Origin: Algoriphagus sp.
Lineage (GTDB): Bacteria; Bacteroidota; Bacteroidia; Cytophagales; Cyclobacteriaceae
Length of the DNA stretch: 64,000 bases
NCBI RefSeq assembly: GCF_024305035.1
Contig: NZ_JAMWZB010000017.1
Location: 42,300 to 106,299, forward strand
Direction of reading: 5' to 3'
Below the pieces are notes generated by a model. That model ran no database searches. It was not told the DNA's origin and saw only the letters and a list, made by a program, of their open reading frames with translations. The first letter of the stretch is position 1; each line of letters begins with the position of its first letter. A program made the position numbers and the translations under genes. Of the stretch, positions 26,317-36,464 are shown one piece after another.

Positions 26317-26574
26317 AAACAAAAACACGGATAGACTAAAATAAAAAAGTAGCGTTCATTTATCGCCTAGGGAGGGGTGAATCGCAAAAGAAAGAAAGAA
26401 TAAGATTGTAGGCATTTTTTAAATCCAAGGAACTAAAGGATGGAAATTTTAGCAGCAATTGCTCGGTCGTGGTTGCTTTTATCGCTGATCGAAACAAAGA
26501 ATTTTTTAGCATTTGAACTCCTTCTATTGGGTAAAAGATTAATTAAATCCCCTACTGAGGCAAGCGAAAAAACC

Positions 26575-29439
26575 TTACCTCCCGCAAATCTCCTTATAGG
26601 GACAATACTCGCATTTTTTCAAAACCTCGGTTTGGTCAAAGGGAACTTCGGGATTGTAAATTTCCTCAAGCAGTTCCTTCAGTTTTGACTGAAAATCTTG
26701 GTCGTAAGTCCTGTAATCTATCACTTCTACCCCGGTCTTTCTGCCTTCTTTTTGATAGAGATAGGGATCAAAATCAGCATTGAACACTTCCTTCAAATTG
26801 AAAATGGCAGGCTTAAGTGGAGCGGTATTCTCCGGGTGGGTACCCTGATAGATCAACCCGTAAAATAGGGTTTGCATAGCTGCTTTGTTCCTTTTTTCGA
26901 TGGTACGGTCAAAGAGCGCATCCAAATCCGGAAAGGTTTTCTGATCTCCACCCGATTTATAGTCAATCAGCCGAATGACTCCATTGAGTTCATCCACCCG
27001 GTCGATTATCCCCCGCAGGATCACCTCACGCGTGCCCGATGAGGTCCTAATCTGCAAGCCTGCCTGATAGGTCTTTTCTTTTTCCAAGGATACCAATCGG
27101 AAGGGTCCTGTAGACGCATCGTATTCCAAGACCTGGTCCACGTAGCGTTGGATCACATCTCGGGCGATGGCCAATTGACCATTCAATTTTGTATCTGCTT
27201 CCTCCTCCAGGTGATAGAAATCCCGAATCGCTTTTTCAACCGCAGGGAAAATCCAGTTTTTCCGTAATTCTTCGATGTCTTCTTTTTCTATGACCGAACG
27301 AGCTTTTCTCTGAATAAATCCTTGATACAAATTCTCCAAACTGAAATGGGCCAAGTTCCCAAAGACTCCAGCGTCAATCTCCTCACTCACTTCCTCTTTC
27401 TGCTTGATTCCCACAATATATTGAAGGTAAAACTTCAAGCGGCAATCCAAATACATATTCAAGGCTGAAGGAGAAAATGCCGTCTGGGAATGGCCGTTTT
27501 CCCCTACTAGGTAGCGCTCTAAGGTTTGAAGAATAGCGGGCACCTTTTGGATTTGAATAGCCGAGGTTGACTTTTGGTCAATGGGAACGTAAATCACCTC
27601 CTCGACTATTTTTTGATTCAGTTCTACCTCCATCTGCTGAATATATCGACTCTTTTCTCCGGCCTTTCCTTGATCAGCAGCGGTAGTGTAGATCATGTGA
27701 ACTTCCTCGGCCGCATGTAAAAGACGGTAAAAGGTATAAGCGTAGATGGCATCATTTTGCTCCTGTACAGGCAATCCGAAGGCTCTCCGGATGCTAAAAG
27801 GAATCATGGAGTTTAGGCCTGCTGAGGGTGGAAAACTATCCTCGTTCATATTGCATAGGATGACCCGGCGAAAATCCAAATTCCGGGATTCCAACACCCC
27901 CATGATTTGGAGTCCACGCAAGGGCTCTCCTTCAAAGGGTAGCTTGACTTCTTGAAATACCTGACGAAACAAACGAATGAAAAACTCCCGATCAATGGTC
28001 CATTGTTTTTCTTTCTCAAAAGTCTCTCGAAGTCGGCTCAATTGCTTGAAACATTGAAAAAGATAATTGCGCTGAAGCTTATCCTCTTGGAGCAATTCGG
28101 CCAATTCCTGTATCAGAGTACTCAGGTAAGGAAATAATTGATCGGCCTCCAACTTCTGGAAAATCAACTCAAACATAATTCCTCCCTTTTGCAATTCGGA
28201 CTGGGGGACGTAAACCTTATTCATGGCCTGAATTTCTCCCAGGACCCGCTTGCAAAAGTCCTCATCCACACTTTTGAGGTAGGTTGAAGAAAGTAAATTT
28301 TTGATGGGTTGATGGTAGAAGTAGACTTCACCATTCTCTAGTTTGATAAAGCGCTGCATTTCCAAAACGGCTTCCAAGAATGCATAAACAGGGGCATTTT
28401 TTACCGGATACCCCATCGTTACATTCACCTGATCGATCCGCTCGGGTAAGGAATGGAGTACCGGAAAAAGTAATTGCTCATCGGGTAAAATCACCACCGT
28501 CTCCTCAAGCCGCTCATCTTGGGGAATTTGCGCTAACAGCGAGCCCACCAAGTTGGCCTGATTCACTTTCAAAGGCGTTGCGTAGGTTTTTATCGTGGCT
28601 GATTTGCCTTGGATCATTTCAGGAAGCGTTTCGGGAAAGGTCGGCCCCAGGATAGAATCTCTACGATATTGACGGAAAAATAGCCCCGCTTCCTGATTTC
28701 CATCTAAGGTGTAATAGGCATCCAAATCCCAGTAGATTTCTGCCTCAAACGCTTGGATAAAATGCTTAACCAGTACTTCTTCTGTTTTGGTGAAGGCATT
28801 GAAACCTACGAACAGGTACTTTTTAGCCGGTTTTTGAATACCGTTCAAATTCTCGGCGACCTGTCGATAGAGCTTTCCAGAATAAGCCAAACCAGACACG
28901 TCAAGTGAAGCTTGAAAGGATTGGTAAAGCGGTTTGAGTACCTGCCAAAATTTGAGAAATTTCTCCTGATGCTTTTTATCCTGGGTGATGAAGGAATTCC
29001 AAAATTGACGGATAAGCTCAATTTGACTATCGGTCAAAAAACTCAAATCCGACTCCAGTTCCTTGATTTCTGCCAAATGATGGTAGAGTTTATTTGGATC
29101 GGCCATAAACTGATCCACATCATTAAAGTCCTTTAAGATCATTTCCCCCCAGAAGAAAAACCGGTCAAACGGTTCCGGTTCAGGATGCAATTCCCCATAA
29201 ACCCGATACAGCTCAAATATCAAGGTCAATTCATCAGCCGGTTTTTTCCCCGCAAAACCGTAGAATACATCCTCAATTGTTTTGACCTCCGGCATCCAAG
29301 TAGCCTGGTCAATTAAAGTCCCTAAGTGTTGGGTAAAAAAAAGCCCTGCCCGACGATTGGGCAACACCACCACCAATTCTTGTAATGACTTGGATTGCTT
29401 GAGGATATTTTGAGCTGTATTTCTTAAAAAGTTATGCAT
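26575..29439 (-). CDS. AddB-like PD-(D/E)XK nuclease subunit
   Basis: The 954-residue protein is the AddB-type partner of the following AddA-like helicase. The PD-(D/E)XK nuclease core is near residues 830-860 (GIIDRVDELNGVIRLIDYKSGG). Four cysteines fit the AddB iron-sulfur cluster: one in MYLDCRLKFYLQY (about 665) and three in CEYCPYKEIC at the C-terminus. The N-terminal half has helicase-like but degenerate motifs (VVVLPNRRAGLFF). The heterodimer would process double-strand breaks for recombination. The start overlaps the AddA stop by 8 bp, a tight coupling typical of these pairs. Confidence 0.92.
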   Translation of the reverse strand: MHNFLRNTAQNILKQSKSLQELVVVLPNRRAGLFFTQHLGTLIDQATWMPEVKTIEDVFYGFAGKKPADELTLIFELYRVYGELHPEPEPFDRFFFWGEMILKDFNDVDQFMADPNKLYHHLAEIKELESDLSFLTDSQIELIRQFWNSFITQDKKHQEKFLKFWQVLKPLYQSFQASLDVSGLAYSGKLYRQVAENLNGIQKPAKKYLFVGFNAFTKTEEVLVKHFIQAFEAEIYWDLDAYYTLDGNQEAGLFFRQYRRDSILGPTFPETLPEMIQGKSATIKTYATPLKVNQANLVGSLLAQIPQDERLEETVVILPDEQLLFPVLHSLPERIDQVNVTMGYPVKNAPVYAFLEAVLEMQRFIKLENGEVYFYHQPIKNLLSSTYLKSVDEDFCKRVLGEIQAMNKVYVPQSELQKGGIMFELIFQKLEADQLFPYLSTLIQELAELLQEDKLQRNYLFQCFKQLSRLRETFEKEKQWTIDREFFIRLFRQVFQEVKLPFEGEPLRGLQIMGVLESRNLDFRRVILCNMNEDSFPPSAGLNSMIPFSIRRAFGLPVQEQNDAIYAYTFYRLLHAAEEVHMIYTTAADQGKAGEKSRYIQQMEVELNQKIVEEVIYVPIDQKSTSAIQIQKVPAILQTLERYLVGENGHSQTAFSPSALNMYLDCRLKFYLQYIVGIKQKEEVSEEIDAGVFGNLAHFSLENLYQGFIQRKARSVIEKEDIEELRKNWIFPAVEKAIRDFYHLEEEADTKLNGQLAIARDVIQRYVDQVLEYDASTGPFRLVSLEKEKTYQAGLQIRTSSGTREVILRGIIDRVDELNGVIRLIDYKSGGDQKTFPDLDALFDRTIEKRNKAAMQTLFYGLIYQGTHPENTAPLKPAIFNLKEVFNADFDPYLYQKEGRKTGVEVIDYRTYDQDFQSKLKELLEEIYNPEVPFDQTEVLKKCEYCPYKEICGR

Positions 29440-32400
29440 GTACTTCTTTGATTTTTCCGGTTTCTAAATAACATAAATAGCCTTTACAAGGCTTCTGGGT
29501 CAGGGAATGCACCAAATCCATGTATTCCCGGATTTGCTTGGAATAGCGGTCTTGTTCCTCTCCTGTTTTAAAATCGACCACCACGGCTTCTTCGGGTTTG
29601 AGCAGGATTCGATCCGGCCTTTTTTGTTTGCCCCCCGGCAAAAGAATTCCCTGTTCATTCAAGGAAAGCTGATCGGGATCAAACCAAGAAGCAAAAAGAG
29701 GATGATCGAAAAGAGCTCGGAGTTGAGAGCGCACTTCGGCTTTCTCCTCAGTACTCAATCTCCCCTCAAAATAAAAGGCATCCAGTTCTAGTTCAGCTTG
29801 CTTTAGGGTATCGGATTTTTCCAAAATCTCATGGACCAACAACCCAAAATTTCGCTTTTTCCGCTGTTCCATCCCCTGGGCAGAAAAATCCACGGCATAT
29901 TGCTTGACTTCAAGCAAATCCTCCCATCTTTTATAAGTCCAGCGCAAAGAAGGAGTTTGAAACTGGGCCTTCTCCGGAACCGTCGATTCGGGCCATTCGC
30001 CCAATTGAAATACATGGGACTCCCGATCCATTGCTCCAATTTCTTGCACCCCGCTATCTAAAAGTTGCTGTAAATGAACTTGCACATAATTTTCCGAAGT
30101 CTTGGTCGAACTGGCTTTGCTCATCTCCCTATAGGGTGACAAAGACCAGAAAATCTCCTCGGCACGAGTCAGCGCTACATAAATCAGGTTCAAGCTGTCC
30201 AGGTAGGCCAAAGTCGCTTCCTGCCCATAGGTATCGGCAAAAAATGATTGACTTAAACTACTTTGGAGCTTTAAAGGAATCACGGCTCGGATTCCTGATT
30301 CGGCATCTTCAAAAGGGGACCAGACGATATTGTCTTTAGAGGTATCAAAAATGGTCCATTTCAAAAAAGGCATCAAAACCACCTTAAATTGGAGCCCTTT
30401 AGACTTATGAATGGTTAGGATACGCATGGCATCATGCCCTTCTGGGATTTTAACCGTACGCTTCTGTTTATTGATTTCCCACCATTCCAAAAAAGCGCCT
30501 AAATCCGAGCGATTTTTAGCGATGAAATCAAAGATCGCCTCTCGAAAACCGGAAATATAAGCCTTCTCTAACCCGCTCTCTTGAATCCCCAGTATTCGAA
30601 TTAATTCTTCGGTCATCTCCAAAAGAGAAAGCTGCATTAAGCCTTTTTCCTGATGCTTAAATGAGGCAATGATCTCGGAAAAATCCTGACCCATCTGATC
30701 CAGGGAAAAGAGTTGATGATCTATTGTTTGATCTTTCAGGACGGCCCGGTAATACCACATGGTCTTAAACTGCACTTCATCATCGGGCTGGTACAAATAT
30801 GAAAGTGCCGATACCAAAGCCTTAACCGAGGCAGATTTGTGTAGAAACATGGACTCATCAGAGAGCACATCGTAGCGGTAGTGACTTTCCTCGGCTTTTG
30901 CCGTTTCTTGCATGAAACAATCCGCAATTTCCTCCCCTTCGGACTTGGTACGCACCAAAAAAGCAATATCCTTGAGTTGATAACCCAAGTCTTGCAACTT
31001 TCTGACTTGTTCGGGTAATTTTTCAATGACCTGTGCACTAAATTTTCCCTCTTCCTCCAGCGCTTTTTCGTCTTCCAAAAACTCCATTCGGACTAATCCT
31101 TTGAAATTGGCTTGCTCTTTTTTGGAGGATACGTTTTGGTCCACATCGGCATAAGCTTTGGACAGAATACTAGGGTCTGTTACGCCATAAGTATCCGAAA
31201 GTACCCGCTCAAAGGAAGCTGGAAGTACCCGAAAAAGTGCGTTGTTGAATTCGATGATTCGCGGCAAACTCCTAAAATTGGTACCCAGGTTTTTAGCATC
31301 AATCAAGTGAGTCCCGATTTCCTGCTGCACCTGCTCAAGAAGTAGCTTCATTTCACCACCACGCCAGCGGTAGATGGACTGCTTCACGTCTCCCACCAGC
31401 AGGTTTCGATTTCCAAAGGATAAGGAGTTTTCCAACAATGGCTTAAAACTGGCCCATTGAAAGCCTGAAGTATCCTGAAACTCATCGATGAGAAAATGCT
31501 GAAATTGATTGCCTACTTTTTCATAAATAAATGGGGCGTCATTTTCGTAGGTGATTTCTTTGAGAAACTCATTGGCATCTGAAATCAACAACATGTTCTC
31601 CTCTTCTTTGATCAGGGATAGATCATCAAGCAAATTCCGAAAGACCCCATACACGTAAATGTTTCGGGAAATTGCCTGGATCGTATTCCATTGCGATTCG
31701 AGTTGGGGTACTTTCCCTAAAAGTTCTCCTAAGCCCGCATAATAAGAGATTTCGATGGCCTCCTTCTTTTTACTTGCTTGGGTAGCCCAGCCTTCCGGGG
31801 AGTATGCCTTTTCTTTTTGGGCATCGGTAAAATTGGCAAAGGGGGCGTTCCGATCTCCAAACTTATCAAACTTGGCCAAAAACCCCCGGTTGTAATCCGA
31901 CCATTCCAATCGGTGAGCCATCCGTATCCGATTGGCTTGTTGCTTTACCTCCTCCCCTACCTTCACCAGCTCATTTCGACGCTTTCTAATTAACTTCTGG
32001 AGTTGATCGGCATTTTCTTTGTCACTGAGGAAAGCCTTTATTTCGGTGGCATGTTGTTTAAAATTTTCTTGAAAAATCTGCTTGCCTAAGCCATGAATAT
32101 TTCTTCGGATATCCCAGGATTTGCCATTTTGAATTTGATCAGTGGCGTAGTCCACCAGCCATTTATGCAAAAATTCATCGTCCATGACCTGCATGACCAC
32201 ACGATCCACCACACGCTCCAAGACTCCATCCTGATCCAGTTCTACTTCAAATTTGGCATTGAGATCGATCTCTCGGGCAAAAGCTCGGACCACCTTTTGG
32301 AAAAAACTATCGATGGTACTGACCGAGAAATGACTGTAATCATGTAGAATAGCCGTTAGGGTTGCTTTGGCTTTTTGTTTCAGACCGATTTGATCCACTT

Positions 32401-32644
32401 GAAGAAATTTCATCAATTCTTGATCTAAAAATTCCTGCTCATCCACTTGCTCAGCAATCCTTCTCAGAACTGAAAGGATCCGCTCTTTCATCTCCTGAGT
32501 GGCTTTGTTGGTAAAGGTCACCGCCAGGATTTGTCGAAAGGCCGAGGGTTGCTTCAGGGCAAGCTTGAGGTATTCCAGAGTCAGGGTATAGGTCTTACCT
32601 GAACCTGCCGAGGATTTGTAAATGATAAAGGGTTTGTTTTTCAT
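29432..32644 (-). CDS. addA: AddA-like UvrD-family helicase-nuclease subunit
   Basis: From ATG 32644 the protein has 1070 residues. Walker A is YKSSAGSGKTYTL (11-18), Walker B-type LIDEFQDTSG lies near residue 390, and helicase motifs GDVKQSIYRWRGG, ILTIHKSKGLQF and YVALTRAEE follow in order. The C-terminal nuclease has VVDFKTGEE. The layout is that of AddA in RecBCD-like complexes. A start at 32728 adds 28 residues without homology and overlaps the divergent gene's promoter region, so the shorter start is preferred. The symbol is by family; Bacteroidota genomes name it only as UvrD helicase domain protein. Confidence 0.93.
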   Translation of the reverse strand: MKNKPFIIYKSSAGSGKTYTLTLEYLKLALKQPSAFRQILAVTFTNKATQEMKERILSVLRRIAEQVDEQEFLDQELMKFLQVDQIGLKQKAKATLTAILHDYSHFSVSTIDSFFQKVVRAFAREIDLNAKFEVELDQDGVLERVVDRVVMQVMDDEFLHKWLVDYATDQIQNGKSWDIRRNIHGLGKQIFQENFKQHATEIKAFLSDKENADQLQKLIRKRRNELVKVGEEVKQQANRIRMAHRLEWSDYNRGFLAKFDKFGDRNAPFANFTDAQKEKAYSPEGWATQASKKKEAIEISYYAGLGELLGKVPQLESQWNTIQAISRNIYVYGVFRNLLDDLSLIKEEENMLLISDANEFLKEITYENDAPFIYEKVGNQFQHFLIDEFQDTSGFQWASFKPLLENSLSFGNRNLLVGDVKQSIYRWRGGEMKLLLEQVQQEIGTHLIDAKNLGTNFRSLPRIIEFNNALFRVLPASFERVLSDTYGVTDPSILSKAYADVDQNVSSKKEQANFKGLVRMEFLEDEKALEEEGKFSAQVIEKLPEQVRKLQDLGYQLKDIAFLVRTKSEGEEIADCFMQETAKAEESHYRYDVLSDESMFLHKSASVKALVSALSYLYQPDDEVQFKTMWYYRAVLKDQTIDHQLFSLDQMGQDFSEIIASFKHQEKGLMQLSLLEMTEELIRILGIQESGLEKAYISGFREAIFDFIAKNRSDLGAFLEWWEINKQKRTVKIPEGHDAMRILTIHKSKGLQFKVVLMPFLKWTIFDTSKDNIVWSPFEDAESGIRAVIPLKLQSSLSQSFFADTYGQEATLAYLDSLNLIYVALTRAEEIFWSLSPYREMSKASSTKTSENYVQVHLQQLLDSGVQEIGAMDRESHVFQLGEWPESTVPEKAQFQTPSLRWTYKRWEDLLEVKQYAVDFSAQGMEQRKKRNFGLLVHEILEKSDTLKQAELELDAFYFEGRLSTEEKAEVRSQLRALFDHPLFASWFDPDQLSLNEQGILLPGGKQKRPDRILLKPEEAVVVDFKTGEEQDRYSKQIREYMDLVHSLTQKPCKGYLCYLETGKIKEVHA

Positions 32645-32816
32645 TTCGAAAAAGTCTTTCCCGAAGATAGAAAAGCTTAGGATTTTATCGGTAAGGGAAG
32701 TTTGACTTTGACAAAAATTGTCAGACATGTAAGGCGATTAGTTTTTGACTTTCCATCCCCTAATCATAGGTATTCAAGCGTTTTTTTCAGAAATTCTGCC
32801 CTCAAACCTTAAGCCC

Positions 32817-34979
32817 ATGAAAAACCTATTCCTCATTTACCTTTGCTTTTTGGGTATGATTGGACCCAGCCTAGCCCATGACGGGTACAAACTTTGGCTG
32901 GATTATCAACCTATCGAGCATCCGGAATTAAACCAAACTGTTTCAGAATTATTTTCTGGTATCTTTTTCTTTGGTAAAAATCCAAGCTACCAGATGATCC
33001 AAAACGAACTCGAATTAGCCAGTCAGGGCTTTCTAAACTCCGCACCCACCTTTAGGGCAGAACGTTTTGAATCCACCAAACTTTGGATCGGAACCAGGGA
33101 GGAACTTTCACAGTTTCTTGGACTCGAACATCAAACCAAAATCAAGAGCCTGGGAGCAGAAGGATACTGGAGGGGGACGATCATTCACGAAGGAAAAAAC
33201 TACTACGCCTTGATTGGAAACAGTGCTGTGGCAACACTTTATGCCACCTTCGACCTGCTGAAAAGCATTCAAAGTAACACTTTTGATAAGAATACTGAAA
33301 AAACTGATTTCCCGAAGGTTAAATTACGAATGTTAAACCATTGGGACAACTTGGATCGCACGGTAGAAAGAGGGTATGCGGGATTCTCTATTTGGGACTG
33401 GCATCGTCTTCCCGGCTACGTAGATCCCCGCTATGTCGATTATGCTCGTGCCAATGCCAGCTTGGGAATCAACGCAGTTTCCCTAACCAATGTCAACGCG
33501 AATGCTTGGATTTTACGCGAAGATTTTGTGGAAAAAGTTAAGGTCCTGGCGGACATTTTCCGTCCCTATGGAATCCAGGTTTTTCTCACCGCACGGTTCT
33601 CTGCCCCGATTGAAATGGGGAAGCTCGAGACAGCGGATCCACTGGACCAAGAAGTTCAAAAATTTTGGAAAGATCGGGTTGCCATGATCTATAAGGCTAT
33701 TCCGGATTTTGGAGGATTTTTAGTGAAAGCAAATTCGGAAGGACAGCCCGGTCCACATGAATATAATCGTGATCATGCGACGGGTGCAAACCTACTGGCT
33801 GATGCGCTTTCGCCCCATGGAGGAATTGTAATTTGGCGAGCTTTTGTCTATTCCCATGAAATCGATGAGGACCGGCATAAACAAGCCAATTTGGAATTTG
33901 AGCCACTCGATGGAAAATTCAGAGACAATGTCATCCTTCAGGTTAAAAATGGTGCCATTGACTTTCAACCTCGAGAACCCTTTCACCCCTTATTTGGTGC
34001 TGTTGAAAACACTAATCTGGGAATGGAGTTCCAGATCACCCAAGAGTACCTGGGTCAAGCTACCCAATTGGTATATCTGGGTACGATGTGGGAAGAAATC
34101 CTTCAATCCAAAACCTATCGACCGACAGACTCCAGTACAGTGGCTGGGATTATTGACGGTTCAGATAGCAAACAAAATCACACCCTGATGGCTGGGGTCT
34201 CCAATATAGGAACGGATAGAAACTGGACCGGGCACTTGTTTGGACAAGCTAATTGGTTTGCCTTTGGGCAATTGGCTTGGGATCCAGATCGCTCCGCTGC
34301 TCAAATTTCGGAGGAATGGATAAAATTGACCTTCGGTCAAAAAGAAGGTTTGCTCACTCAGATACAAGAACTGATGATGGGCTCACATGAAGCTGCTGTC
34401 AATTACATGACTCCGCTAGGCCTGCATCATTTGATGGGGAGAAGTCATCATTACGGACCCGGCCCATGGGTAGAAGGAGGGCGTGCCGACTGGACGTCCT
34501 TGTATTACCATCGGGCAGATAGTTTGGGAATTGGGTTTGATCGGACAGCCTCGGGAAGTGGAGCCTTAAATCAATATGCAAGTCAAATCAGTAGGGTTTG
34601 GTCGGACCCCAAACAAACCCCTGAAAAGTTTTTGCTTTGGTTTCATCACTTGGCTTGGGATTATGAAATGAAATCAGGAAATACCCTCTGGGAAGAAATT
34701 TGTCTTCACTACGATAAGGGAGTCAAAACCGCCCGCCACATGCGGGATCTATGGAGAGCATTAGAAAATCAAGTCGATGCGGCCCGTTTTTCCCATGTAG
34801 ATCAATTGCTGGGCATTCAAATCGAAGAAGCCGAATGGTGGAGAAATTCATCTTTGCTTTATTTTCAGACCTTCGCCAATCGACCTTTTCCCGAGTCCAT
34901 CGAAAAGCCCGAAGGTGAGTTGGAATTTTTCAAGCAACAACGATTTCCTTTTGCCCCGGGGATTCGCCCCAATTGGTAA
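32817..34979 (+). CDS. aguA: GH67 alpha-glucuronidase, exported
   Basis: The 720-residue protein starts at ATG 32817 with a signal peptide (about 20 residues, ending SLAHD). It has the family 67 layout: an N-terminal beta domain, the barrel with GINAVSLTNVNANAW, FGGFLVKANSEGQPGPHEY (the catalytic glutamate region) and PREPFHPLFG, and a helical C-terminal domain. It removes 4-O-methyl-glucuronic acid from short xylo-oligosaccharides. Such enzymes usually sit beside xylan utilisation genes; none are nearby apart from a VOC-family gene that follows 20 bp downstream. An in-frame upstream start at 32745 would not give a signal peptide at the N-terminus. Confidence 0.95.
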   Translation: MKNLFLIYLCFLGMIGPSLAHDGYKLWLDYQPIEHPELNQTVSELFSGIFFFGKNPSYQMIQNELELASQGFLNSAPTFRAERFESTKLWIGTREELSQFLGLEHQTKIKSLGAEGYWRGTIIHEGKNYYALIGNSAVATLYATFDLLKSIQSNTFDKNTEKTDFPKVKLRMLNHWDNLDRTVERGYAGFSIWDWHRLPGYVDPRYVDYARANASLGINAVSLTNVNANAWILREDFVEKVKVLADIFRPYGIQVFLTARFSAPIEMGKLETADPLDQEVQKFWKDRVAMIYKAIPDFGGFLVKANSEGQPGPHEYNRDHATGANLLADALSPHGGIVIWRAFVYSHEIDEDRHKQANLEFEPLDGKFRDNVILQVKNGAIDFQPREPFHPLFGAVENTNLGMEFQITQEYLGQATQLVYLGTMWEEILQSKTYRPTDSSTVAGIIDGSDSKQNHTLMAGVSNIGTDRNWTGHLFGQANWFAFGQLAWDPDRSAAQISEEWIKLTFGQKEGLLTQIQELMMGSHEAAVNYMTPLGLHHLMGRSHHYGPGPWVEGGRADWTSLYYHRADSLGIGFDRTASGSGALNQYASQISRVWSDPKQTPEKFLLWFHHLAWDYEMKSGNTLWEEICLHYDKGVKTARHMRDLWRALENQVDAARFSHVDQLLGIQIEEAEWWRNSSLLYFQTFANRPFPESIEKPEGELEFFKQQRFPFAPGIRPNW

Positions 34980-34999
34980 TTGAATCTAATTCAAAAATT

Positions 35000-35491
35000 A
35001 TGGAACCCTATCAAATTCCCTCAGAAACCCGAATTGGCCACGTCCACCTTAAAGTGAGCGATCTGGAAAAAAGCTTGGACTTTTACTGCGGTCTGCTGGG
35101 TTTTCAATTGATGATGCGCTACGGTAGGGATGCTGCCTTTATTTCGGCTGGAGGCTATCACCATCATATCGGATTGAATACCTGGCAAAGCAAAGGCAGT
35201 TCTCCTGCACCCAAAAGCTATCCGGGATTATTTCATACCGCGATACTATTCCCTACGCGCAAGGATTTGGCAACTATTTTCCAGCGCTTGCAAACCGCCA
35301 ATTACCCATTGACGGGAGCCGCAGACCATGGGGTGTCGGAAGCCCTCTATTTGGATGATCCAGACCAAAACGGAGTCGAACTGTATTGGGACAGACCTCA
35401 GGACCTTTGGCCCAAAGATGAACAGGGAGAACTAAGGATGTACACCCGAAGATTGGATATCGAAAACCTTTTGGGCGAATTGAAAACCTAA
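35000..35491 (+). CDS. VOC-family (glyoxalase/dioxygenase fold) protein
   Basis: From ATG 35000 the protein has 163 residues. RIGHVHLKVSDLEKSLDFY at the N-terminus and AGGYHHHIGLNTW, GLFHTAILFP and DPDQNGVELYW in order fit the vicinal-oxygen-chelate superfamily, with metal ligands at the first His, H in the second repeat, and the Glu of GVELYW. Close relatives are called catechol 2,3-dioxygenase-like or CatE. The substrate is unknown. An earlier in-frame TTG (34973) overlaps the upstream gene's last codons. It follows aguA by 20 bp. Confidence 0.88.
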   Translation: MEPYQIPSETRIGHVHLKVSDLEKSLDFYCGLLGFQLMMRYGRDAAFISAGGYHHHIGLNTWQSKGSSPAPKSYPGLFHTAILFPTRKDLATIFQRLQTANYPLTGAADHGVSEALYLDDPDQNGVELYWDRPQDLWPKDEQGELRMYTRRLDIENLLGELKT

Positions 35492-35570
35492 ACCAGTGGT
35501 TCGATTTTAAGTTGTGACCAAATCTTGAAATAACATAAAATACATTTTTGCTATTTTTAAATACATTTAC

Positions 35571-35600
35571 TTGATTTCCAGCGTTTAATTTTTATATTTA
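35571..35600 (+). promoter_or_regulatory. Promoter upstream of the 35702 lipoprotein gene
   Basis: TTG at 35571-35573 is followed after 19 bp by TATATTTA (35593-35600), seven of eight matches to TAnnTTTG. The leader would be about 95 bases. Confidence 0.4.
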
Positions 35601-35701
35601 CCTAGCCTTCAAACCTCGAAATTTTACCATTAGCGTCGGCATCGCCCTGAGCGGTTTTTTCCAGTTTATCAGTTTTCAATAATCAAATAACCCAAAACAC
35701 T

Positions 35702-36310
35702 ATGCTTCATTTTCGCAAAATGAGTAAGGTAATTCTATTGGTGGCTATCAGTAGTATTGCTATTTCCGGTTGTATCTCTGATACAGGTCTTGATCCGGTA
35801 AAGGATCAGGTTTCCATGCTTGAATTTGATCAAGAGCTTCCGCTAGGTAATCCGTTGGAAAACCTTCGGATGGATCCTGAAACCTTAGAAATGCTTTCGG
35901 CACTTCGCGAATCCACCGATCACTTTCACCAAGTAGAAACGGCTTTGCAAGAAGGTCATGATTTTATTTCAGAATGCGTCTCCATACCCAATGTGGGAGG
36001 AATGGGCTATCATTACGTCAACTTTCCTGCAATCTTTGGAGCCTACGACCCCACCATGCCACAGGCTTTGCTTTACGAAAAGATGAAAAATGGAAAAATG
36101 CGATTGATCGGAGTCGAGTTTGTAATTGACCAGGAAACCTGGGATGCTGAACACGACGAGCCCCCTTATTTTGGGAGTAGGGAATTCGACTTTGATAATG
36201 CTCAGGCATTACCCTTCACGAATTATCAACTTCATGTCTGGATTTGGAAACATAATCCCAATGGAATTTTTGAGAAATTCAATCCAACTGTTTCCTGTCC
36301 TGAAGAATGA
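35702..36310 (+). CDS. Lipoprotein of unknown function
   Basis: The 202-residue protein has a lipoprotein signal (lipobox IAISGC, cysteine about residue 23). The mature part has PNVGGMGYHYVNF (about 99-111), ALLYEKMKNGKMRLIGVEFVI (about 121-141) and LHVWIWKHNPNGIFEKFNP, a combination I have seen in Bacteroidota hypothetical lipoproteins, but no function is known. Histidines in GYHY, HDEPP and LHVWIWKHNP could bind a metal or cofactor; this is a guess. It has its own promoter and terminator. Confidence 0.65.
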   Translation: MLHFRKMSKVILLVAISSIAISGCISDTGLDPVKDQVSMLEFDQELPLGNPLENLRMDPETLEMLSALRESTDHFHQVETALQEGHDFISECVSIPNVGGMGYHYVNFPAIFGAYDPTMPQALLYEKMKNGKMRLIGVEFVIDQETWDAEHDEPPYFGSREFDFDNAQALPFTNYQLHVWIWKHNPNGIFEKFNPTVSCPEE

Positions 36311-36369
36311 GCAAGAGAGCTGAGCACTCCTCAAGGTGCCAATCCCTGAATTTAAACTAAATCTTCTAA

Positions 36370-36405
36370 AAAGGCTGCCCATGGATTTTGAGCAGCTTTT
36401 TTTTG
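36370..36405 (+). terminator. Rho-independent terminator after the lipoprotein gene
   Basis: GGCTGC and GCAGCT pair around a 13-base loop, with a following run of eight T. It lies about 60 bp beyond the lipoprotein stop codon. Confidence 0.75.
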
Positions 36406-36464
36406 CTAAAATCCACTTCCAGGTATTGATTTTTTTCCTTTTCAACTAACTTGTCAAAAACTTC

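Noticed and set aside
26440..26688. Small plus-strand gene between the secreted protein and AddB
   Set aside because: More than half of it is antisense to the AddB 3' end and the composition is unlike a coding sequence.
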